NCBI GenBank assembly: GCA_010909165.1
Contig: MU008151.1
Span: 930,001-994,000, forward strand
DNA: 64,000 bases
From: Anthoceros angustus
Taxonomy: Eukaryota > Streptophyta > Anthocerotopsida > Anthocerotales > Anthocerotaceae
Reading direction: 5' to 3'
A program made the position numbers and the translations under genes. Shown here piece after piece: positions 57,131-64,000 of the stretch. The notes under the pieces were generated by a model that saw only the letters and a list, made by a program, of their open reading frames with translations, was not told where the DNA came from and did not search any database. How positions within the stretch are numbered: position 1 is the stretch's first letter; each line of letters opens with the position of its first letter.

Positions 57131-57266
57131 TCGAAAGCAATGATGACAAACACCTTTGGCTTGTTTGCCAGAGATGTACATAACTGTTTCCACTGATGGG
57201 TCTATCACTGGACACAGTTTTGCGGCAGACAAGCCAAAGGTGTTTTGTTTTATCATTAATGCTTGT
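57131..57266. repeat. MITE-like hairpin, copy 4
   Basis: Near-identical to 15,637-15,772, with the same perfect AAACACCTTTGGCTTGT / ACAAGCCAAAGGTGTTT arms. It came with the large duplication. Confidence 0.85.
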
Positions 57267-57420
57267 CGAGGCACCCACAACTGTCAAGGGCTAGGACGTC
57301 GAAGAGACCATGTCTTAGAGAAGCAATCTCGTCAGCAAGAGAGCTTGGAAGGTTCGAACCCTGCTTTCTGTGAGTGACTGTCTCGTCGTTTTCTCAACCA
57401 GTCATGGGAGATGTATGTTT

Positions 57421-57503
57421 CAGAGATGCCGAGAAAGGCACCAAACTTATCCTCGCTTTGGTGGAAGCCATCGTTGAGGCCTCTCTAGTTGGCAGATTGT
57501 AGG
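57421..57503 (+). pseudogene. short copy of the conserved orphan exon
   Basis: RDAEKGTKLILALVEAIVEA ending at the TAG after SLVGRL, parallel to 15,918-15,990 and homologous to 13,742-13,951. Confidence 0.4.
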
Positions 57504-57517
57504 ACAGCGGCTCCAAC

Positions 57518-57855
57518 TAACTGGAGATTTTGCTTTCTTCGAAGGTGAGGAAGGGAAGGTGTGTTTCTATCCTTCCTATCCAGGGTGATTTGGTTGTGGA
57601 GAGCGTCAGCGGAAAGCGTGGCTTTTGCAAAAAAAAAAACCGTGAGAGCAACAGCAGCACCAACTTGCTCAATATATTGCCGAACCCGACTGTGTAGAAA
57701 CCATTATCCTGGTCAAACACCACCGGTTCAACAGTTATGAAGGCCACAAGGAACTACATTGAGTGCAGCAAATGCATAAAATTGTCAAGCTTGAAGGGGC
57801 TGCAGCCTACACAGACAAGACCATCTCCCTTGACACTTGAGCCACGTGCGCTTAG
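57518..57855 (+). repeat. leader module L (copy 4)
   Basis: CTAACTGGAGATTTTGCTTT to CCTTGACACTTGAGCCACGT, parallel to 16,436-16,765. A ten-base A run at 57,631-57,640 replaces a shorter run in the other copies. It is followed by the TPM-type gene on the opposite strand. Confidence 0.75.
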
Positions 57856-57959
57856 ATCGGTACTTAGATGGGGTGCCTGAAGGGAGTGGATGCCCTTGGT
57901 GCAAGTAGCTTAGGCACACCAAGGTACAAGTTGTTAAGTACCAAGTCCCATGACGAAAA

Positions 57960-58480
57960 TCCGTCTTCAGTGGACTTGAATAAAATTCTTCTTCTTCCTG
58001 TGGGTCCTCTTGCTCAGCGAACAGAGCAGAGCCGCGGACTCGCCTTCCTGCGCCACGAAGAACTGGTTGCCGTAGCGGGATTGCAGCTCGACGAAGAATT
58101 GGCGAGGCAGCAGGGAGTTCACAGCAGGTCCCACGTTGAAGTTGAGGATGTGCGGCGACGTCAGGTCCTGGATCACCACGATGGTGCGCTCGTCTGGACT
58201 CCACAGGCTCCGCAGCGCCTGCCCCGATGTGGCCGGGGTAGGCTCGGTTCTCGTCACCACCCGCACGCGCCACCCGCTGCGCTGCTGCAGCTCCTCCAGC
58301 TCCTCCATCCACTTCCCCTGCCTTGCTCGCCGGCAAAACCCTAGCCGCGTCCAGCAGGAATGGAGGATCCAATCCAGCTCCTGCTCCGGTTGCTGCTGCC
58401 CCTACTACTGGTGCTCCCAAGGTCAGGGTGAGGGAGATGCCCAGCGTCGCAGCCGAGCTGCGATGCCGCTGCAGCAGCAG
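57960..58480 (-). pseudogene. TPM-domain thylakoid lumen protein-like gene
   Basis: The minus-strand frame 58,308-57,967 reads MEELEELQQRSGWRVRVVTR, then LWSPDERTIVVIQDLTSPHI, LNFNVG, LPRQFFVELQSRYGNQFFVA and QEGESAAL. This pattern (E..TGW.VRVLT; D..TVVVF.D...PNILNFN.G; FF.ELQSRYGN.F.V.EQGE..A) matches chloroplast thylakoid-lumen proteins of the TPM fold, such as the 15.0-kDa lumen protein group. Upstream, in another frame, lies TLGISLTLTLGAPVVGAAAT and LLDAARVLPASKA, a typical lumen-targeting segment joined by a one- or two-base frameshift near 58,320. The start codon is uncertain and the C-terminus runs into non-homologous sequence after SLSKRTHRKKK. It could be one exon of a real gene or a pseudogene. 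Role: probably photosystem assembly or repair. Confidence 0.5.
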
Positions 58481-58699
58481 TCCGCAAGGATGATGGACAG
58501 GATGCTGCCGGGATTGCGGACGCTGCTGGCCCTGGCCATGCGGATGGCGTCTCCGCCATGCTTCCTGAGCTGTCTCTGTAGATCGATGCTCCAGTCCGGG
58601 TCTACAGTAGGGTATCTCAACCTTTCGTCATGTGGCTCGCACAAACTTTCACACAGGTTAAACAAAACTGCCAAGCTCTAAATAAGCTTGTCTGACATG

Positions 58700-59815
58700 G
58701 CGGAATAGGACAAGAATGAAGTGACATAATCAAGGGACAAGTTATATTCTATTGTGAAGGGAAAATTCGGGATCTCGAATTCGATCTTGTGACAATAAGA
58801 ATTGCGAACAACATGAGAGAAGTTTTTGAGCTCTTCAAACAAAAGCTAAAAATTAGGTATCGATAAGGGAAGAAGACCTAATTGTTGAAGGCATTTTTTA
58901 AGACTGATGCTAAGTTCACTCAATGTTTGAAGACATCGATAGATTAACAGTCCATTGACAACCAGGTTAGAGGTATAGTAGAAATATATAAGATATTCTC
59001 TGCTCTTATGCATGATCACGATGACCAATTTTAAGCTTTGTTATATCTTGAAAAGCATAATGGAATAAAAAATACCCAACTTCCCTTTGACTTTTGCCAA
59101 AAACTTGGCAATGGTTTGCAAAGGTGACTTGTTAGGATATAGAGATAGATTTGGATGTAAACTATTGATATAGATTTGGATATAAACTATTGACATTTGG
59201 GGTATAGGCTGTCGACAATTATCAAGTCGCAAACAAATACCCCACACATTCCAATTGCTAATAATTCACACTCCAATTGCCAATAACTCATATCCCAATT
59301 CACATCTACAGTTTCTATTCAAATCTATCTCTATCCAATGTCTTAACAAATGGCCCATGCAAACTATTACCAAGCCTATTACCAAACTATTATAAAAAAA
59401 ACTAAGGTATTTTTTATTACCATTCTACTTTTCAAGATGTGATACGGTTTGAAGTCAGTCGTTGTCATTGTGGATGTGGGCAAAGAGTATATCCTATCGT
59501 CTTCGCTATGCCTCTGACCTGGTCGTTTGCAAACTGCCAATATGATGCCTTCAAACATTTAGCTAACTTAACGTCTATGTTCAAAAAATGCTTCCAACAA
59601 TTAGGTCTACTTCCCTTAATGATAACTAACCTGTAGCTTTCGCTTGAAGAGCTCAAAACATTCTTTTAAACAGTTGGCATTTCTTATCTTTCAGAAGTCG
59701 AGTACGAGATCCCAAATTTCATTGTCACAATAATATAAAACTTGATCCCCTTCATAATAAGATATAACTTACTCTTTCACCTATATAGTGTCATTCATCA
59801 TTTCATATGGCATTC
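58700..59815. repeat. 1.1-kb foldback element (long inverted repeat)
   Basis: The left half is complementary to the right half along nearly its full length. AAGTTATATTCTATTGTGAA (58,739) pairs with the inverse of 59,750-59,772; GACCTAATTGTTGAAGGCAT (58,874) with GACCTAATTGTTGGAAGCAT read inverted at 59,595-59,614; GATAGAGATAGATTTG-type text at 59,140 with 59,315-59,335. The centre is near 59,255. Arms are diverged by substitutions and indels. Flanking DNA shows no obvious gene. MITE, foldback transposon or hairpin-RNA locus are all possible. Confidence 0.8.
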
Positions 59816-59849
59816 CCGGTATCAACATTGTGTTAGCATTCCCAATATC

Positions 59850-61290
59850 AACAATATGTTATCTTCGAGAAATCTTTTCTATTCGATCCACTTTGCCAGT
59901 CAAAACTCTTGTGTTTTGTCCACAAGGCAACTGCCCACCTCTATGATATCCAGATATAGCTGCACACCTGTATGGTATCCACAGTCTTCTTCTAAGAATC
60001 AAAGGGTGCAATTGCCTTCCTTCTGCAAGGGACCTATACATATCCAACAATGCTATCAAAAACCTATCCTTCACATAAAGTGTCCTTCGTTTACGCAGAC
60101 ACCATTCACCAGTGATTTGGCCGCTAAGGTCAGAAACCATGACATCTGCTACAAAGCCCCTTAGATGGCAACCAACGATAACATAGTCAGCGAAATTGAG
60201 ATCCTCCTGCTCCATCTGACCATAAACAACAAGCGACTCATATCTGAATCCAGCATACTGTGAAGGAAAAGAAGGATACGTAGCAAGTTGGAGCGGCTGG
60301 AGCATTCCTATTCACACCAAGGCAAAGGTTATAGCACATTTCAGTTCACAAAATCTTGCATACAAGACATCACGGCATTCCATAAATGTCTCATGCAAGT
60401 CGCCCACATCGTTATCCGCACACCTCTTTCGACAATCGGCAAATGGGGTAAAAGGGCAAAATTCTCACGATCGATCGCCTTCGGAGAATTTGCTAGAAGC
60501 CCATGTCGGACGGTGAGACAGCACACAGCCTCTCGAAATGCTCCATCACCACCGAGAACAAAGTGCATAATTCCATGCAAGGATGCAAGTCCTCTACACA
60601 TAATACACATCTCCCAACCAAGACTCTATCGAAAAGCCCGGAGTCTGGTTCCTTGAAACCAACCGTCCATATAAGGTATGACCTTGTGAGGCCGGGCGAC
60701 CACCTCTCATCAAAACTTGGGCAAGAGTGAAAAGCCCTCTCCCTTCACCCTAAGCAAGGCAAGCATTGAGCATCCTCCGCCACACTCAGATACATCCTCA
60801 CCACGGCGTGTTTGCAACAAAATCGTTGCTGCAAAACCCATGCATGCAGCTTGATATGCAGCTTGTGGGGCCTCTCGCCTCTGCCCCCATCCACAACAAC
60901 ACTCTGCTCCTTGACTGCAAGGCTCCCACATGACAAATGTTCGAGCATCTGGCCTCGCAACTTCCTTCATCATCTGCCCATAAATGTACAAGGCATTTTC
61001 TCCTTGGTCCTGCTGGCCATATGCCGCAAGCATTGCATTCCTTGACACCATTCTGCGTATGTCCATCAAAAACCGTTGTTACCATGATGCTCCCACACTT
61101 TGCATACATACAAAGGTGCGTCTTTCCAAGACATCCTATTCAAAGCCACGGCCGACATTATGGGCATGTGAATCTTTTCCTTCTGCGGCTCCACCTTGAA
61201 GTATTGGCCTCACAGCGGTGTGCCTTGCTCCCTCGTCAAGGACCCGAAGGTGATGAGTTTATCGGCTCTGTGGTGCCCATGTGTGGGAAG
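59850..61290 (-). pseudogene. PPR-protein pseudogene
   Basis: Ordered minus-strand pieces from high to low coordinate: MYAKCGSIMVTT-VFD (61,060-61,109), NGVKECNAMLAAYGQQDQGE across a frameshift (61,000-61,050), ALYIYGQMMKEVARPDARTF (60,940-61,000), SCMHGFCSNDFVANT (60,790-60,850), GLASLHGIMHFVLGGDGAFREAV (60,520-60,600) and YESLVVYGQMEQEDLNFADY (60,165-60,250). This is a PLS-type PPR array (MYAKCGS, NAMLAAYGQ, A...Y.QM..EG..PD..TF). Such proteins bind organelle RNA. Many frameshifts and non-repeat gaps are present, with no E or DYW tail visible. Confidence 0.7.
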
Positions 61291-63845
61291 TGAGGCGGTG
61301 TGGACGATGCTCGCAGGCGGTGTTTATGAGGCGCAAGCAATGGACTTCTCGTGGGAAGATTGCAATTTAATCGACGTTGTGTGATCCTCATCTGTAATCA
61401 CCGCTCTGCAGATGAGGTCGAAAGGCACGGTGTATGTCCATTGCAGGAAAAGGAAAGGCAGAAGGGATTCAAGTGCTCGAAGCGGCCATAAAAGAGATCC
61501 AAATGGAGCGCCTACTACCACAAGTGTCAAGGCAAAGTTGACAATGCCTGATGAGTGTTATTCTTAGTTTGGTAGTTGGTAGCATGATGATTTTGGTCGC
61601 AACTTTATATCTCAAATGCAACATATTGTGTCAAGCTAAGCATGAAAGACTAAACAGAGAATTTTGGAAGATCCTCGAAACCATGCAACCTAAGTGATGC
61701 TTCCCTTCCGTCTGTGAGCTTCCCTTTGTTTCTCAACACAGGTGAAAGGTCGAGCTATTTGATCTTGTCCCTGTACTCGTCTTTGTTTCACAGTCCGAAT
61801 AAAGTTTGAGAAGGATGTCACGATATAGTTGTGAATTAGTAGTATGAGGGTCGTTAACGTGATACCTTCTTTTAGCTTGAACTGCACAATTGTGTCAGCA
61901 AAGGGTGCTCTTTTTTCGGTTCATGTTTCTCCCGGTTTCGGTCTCGCCTTATTCCCTCTCGGTGTTGGTCTCGCCTCGTTTGCCCTTGGTTCTGGCTATT
62001 GTTTTCCTCTCAATCTGGTACCTATTCCATGTTCCACATTCCCTTATCCCAGATATTATTCCCACCATAAGCTGACTAGCTAATTCTTTACTACCAAGCT
62101 AATGGCTGTCTCCATGAAACGTGGCCCCTTGGACACGCATATTTTCAAATACAACCATCGTCCCATTGTTCGAAATCATAGATTGTGCTATGAGCGGGAG
62201 CAAAACGAGCCAATAGGATGATCTCTCACCTAAATTCAAACATATGCCGATTATAGCCAAGGTCTGTGGGAATAGGAGATGATAGATGCGATTGGGAATT
62301 GTGTGGAGGATCTTGCCCTTATCAACTGTAGTGGATGACCTTGAGGGGCACAGCAAATGTATAAATCATTCAGGTTGTTAAGTTAAAGCTATGCAGAAGG
62401 TTGTTCAGTGGTCCATCTCTACTAGCATCTCTTATGTGTTGAGGCTAGCCCTTCAAAGTCTCGTGCTACTCATCACTTTGTATGTGTATCAGTTAGGAAA
62501 GTCTTGATTTCCAATTTGCTTGTGCAAGCCATTGTGCACATTGAGTTGTCCCGTGTACGCGTCAAGATTCAAGTCAAGCGTCGATGGTGTCTTTCCTTGT
62601 CCTACACAACAACATTGTAGACAACAGCGGCAACATTGTGCACCATCTGTATGCCGATATGAGTGCAGGTGTAGAAGGTACAACAACATATCTGAGGAAG
62701 AGCGTGGCCTAACCCTTGGATTATATTGTGGTTCAAACTTCGTGTATTTTAGATCATAATTCCTCATTCCTCTAACCTTCCTGTTTTATTTTCATATCAT
62801 ACTATCGTACTAGATGTAGCGAGACGTAGCTTAACGAGTTAATGTTTTTCAAGCAAACCATTATAAACAAATAAATTTATTTTTACTTTATTTTTTGAAT
62901 TAATATATTATAGTTAGGTATCATTTGTTAATGTAGACATGCCTAGTTGCGTACACATAGGGTTTGGCCTATTATTTAAGTATGTAGGTTTTTGTACACA
63001 AATTTCATATTTTCTAAGTTCTGTAATAACAAGATTGTGTTTACAACCAATGTGGAATTTATATCTATAGAAATGTTGAAGATGTTGAATCTACCAAAAA
63101 TTAAAGTCCTAAAGTTTAACTACAAACTCATTCAAAGTTTCAAAGTCTCGTGATCATCATTCATCTTTGATCGCGTTTAATTAATTAATTAATTTTTTAA
63201 TACATCCATGCCCATGCACAAGAATAGCTACCTATATAGCAAAGTTGTTCCATGAAATGAAGTTCCTCATACTAGTAACCTATGATATTTGATTGAGTTA
63301 CGTAATCCTTTTCAATCTATTTATAAAGTTTTGATGTATTTAGAGCCCTTTACAAACAACTAAAATGCACATAAGCTTTAAAGGCGTTTTTTAGATTTAA
63401 AATCTGTTGCGGGAAGAGACCTAGACTCTAGGCTTGAGTTGAGCTGCCCCGAGTCTACCATTACAACAAGTGAGGTGGCCTTCGCTTCCTACACTCCTGG
63501 CATCCCAAACGCGGTTTGGCAGCTGTGTTAGGAGACTCGGCTCGCATCGTCGCGATCGGATCGAAGGAGTCGGGGAAGGGCTGGCCAAGGTTGGGGAAGG
63601 CAAGGCAAGGTAGCAGGGACGGGTGCGAGGCGGGCTGTCAGGGCTTCGCAGGTTGCTGCTTTCAGCAGCAGCGGGGGGGCTGAATGGAAAGCCTGGCCCT
63701 CGGTTGTGGTGGTGGGAGGCCAGGTCAGTGGAGTGACTCCCTCATTGGGGCAGCTTGACCTCACGTGATGCCTCTTTGTTTGCTGGTTTCCAGCTTGGTG
63801 CGCGTCTAGAATTCTGGTTCCTCTGACTCTGACTTTTTAACCTCG
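61290..63845. other. intergenic, increasingly AT-rich; nothing recognised
   Basis: One plus-strand phrase at 61,445-61,535 (GKGKAEGIQVLEAAIKEIQM) is protein-like but isolated. From 62,760 to 63,410 the DNA is strongly AT-rich (TTAATTAATTAATTAA at about 63,178-63,193) with no frame of note. 63,420-63,845 is more GC-rich and may hold the first exon or 5' leader of the dynamin-related gene, but no conserved N-terminal sequence could be read. Confidence 0.4.
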
Positions 63846-63851
63846 CAACAG

Positions 63852-63917
63852 AGTTCTGGAAAGTCGTCTGTGCTGGAGAGCATCGTGGGAAGGGACTTCT
63901 CCCCTCGAGGCTCAGGT
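63852..63917 (+). CDS. dynamin-related protein, P-loop exon (partial gene)
   Basis: One short frame reads QSSGKSSVLESIVGRDFSPR-G-S-G. It is the G1 loop (GxxxxGKS, whose first glycines would come from the previous exon) and the helix that follows in dynamin-family GTPases. Plant DRP1/DRP3 proteins have DFLPRGSG, so one residue (L to S) differs. The exon is bounded by CCTCGCAACAG on the left, a good acceptor, and by GGCTCAG|GTGTGC on the right, a good donor. DRPs self-assemble to cut membranes in cytokinesis, endocytosis and organelle division. Neither the next exon (IVTRRPLVLQL) nor the first exon is visible, so it is either the start of a gene continuing beyond the window or an isolated fragment. 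Confidence 0.7.
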
Positions 63918-64000
63918 GTGCATCTTCTCTTACACTGGATCACGGACGTGGACAGATCGAATTAGATGCAGGTTGGATCTAAAATGCATCTTTTCATGCT

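Noticed and set aside
1-64000. tRNA, rRNA or snoRNA genes
   Set aside because: No cloverleaf with A and B boxes, and no rRNA core sequence, was noticed on reading; a covariance-model scan would be needed to exclude small RNAs.

Overview
The window looks like nuclear DNA from a repeat-rich land plant. A seed-free plant, possibly a fern, fits best: the pentatricopeptide (PPR) remnants use wording such as VTFVCLLQACENVAAL, which I associate with fern and lycophyte PPR families, and ROCO-type LRR-GTPases occur in mosses and lycophytes. This assignment is inference. Nothing looks prokaryotic: there are no operons, CRISPR arrays or rRNA/tRNA genes. Almost every recognisable protein is broken by frameshifts, so most calls are pseudogenes or mobile-element remnants. 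An alternative is that part of the breakage is base-level indel error, because paired copies differ mainly by 1-6 nt indels.

Layout. (1) 1-1.1 kb: minus-strand L1-like LINE, truncated by the window edge. (2) 1.5-17.28 kb: a ROCO-like gene copy (A, 2.15-6.5 kb) followed by PPR scraps, a second C-terminal ROCO copy (11.8-13.06 kb), a more diverged ROCO paralogue piece, short hairpin repeats and a gutted copy of a thylakoid-lumen-type gene. (3) 17.28-48.02 kb: a 30.7-kb block that interrupts a host module. The 8-mer TCCATGGC sits at both edges and an uninterrupted copy of the same module is at 49.29 kb. The block holds a minus-strand DDE integrase-like transposase remnant (18.3-19.3 kb), a GC-rich tandem array (21.0-23.3 kb), AT-rich repeats (24.8-27.5 kb) whose inverted counterpart lies at 33.4-34.9 kb around an unexplained core, and Ty3-type retroelements. 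One of these is a nearly full-length element (38.55-47.05 kb) with two LTRs, a tRNA-Asp-like primer site, gag, protease, RT, RNase H and integrase. (4) 48.0-58.5 kb: a truncated ROCO 5' end, then a second long ROCO copy (B, 50.0-54.3 kb), PPR scraps and a better-preserved TPM-domain thylakoid lumen gene on the minus strand. (5) 58.7-64.0 kb: a 1.1-kb foldback element, a minus-strand PPR pseudogene, AT-rich intergenic DNA and one P-loop exon of a dynamin-related protein at the right edge.

Regions 2 and 4 are one duplicated segment. Matching stretches are 1.55-6.85 with 49.5-54.6 kb, 7.9-9.2 with 55.3-56.6 kb, 15.2-16.0 with 56.7-57.5 kb and 16.4-17.06 with 57.5-58.2 kb. The right copy lacks about 6 kb present in the left one. 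No intact pathway is encoded; the window mainly records duplication, gene conversion and nested insertion in a ROCO/PPR neighbourhood.
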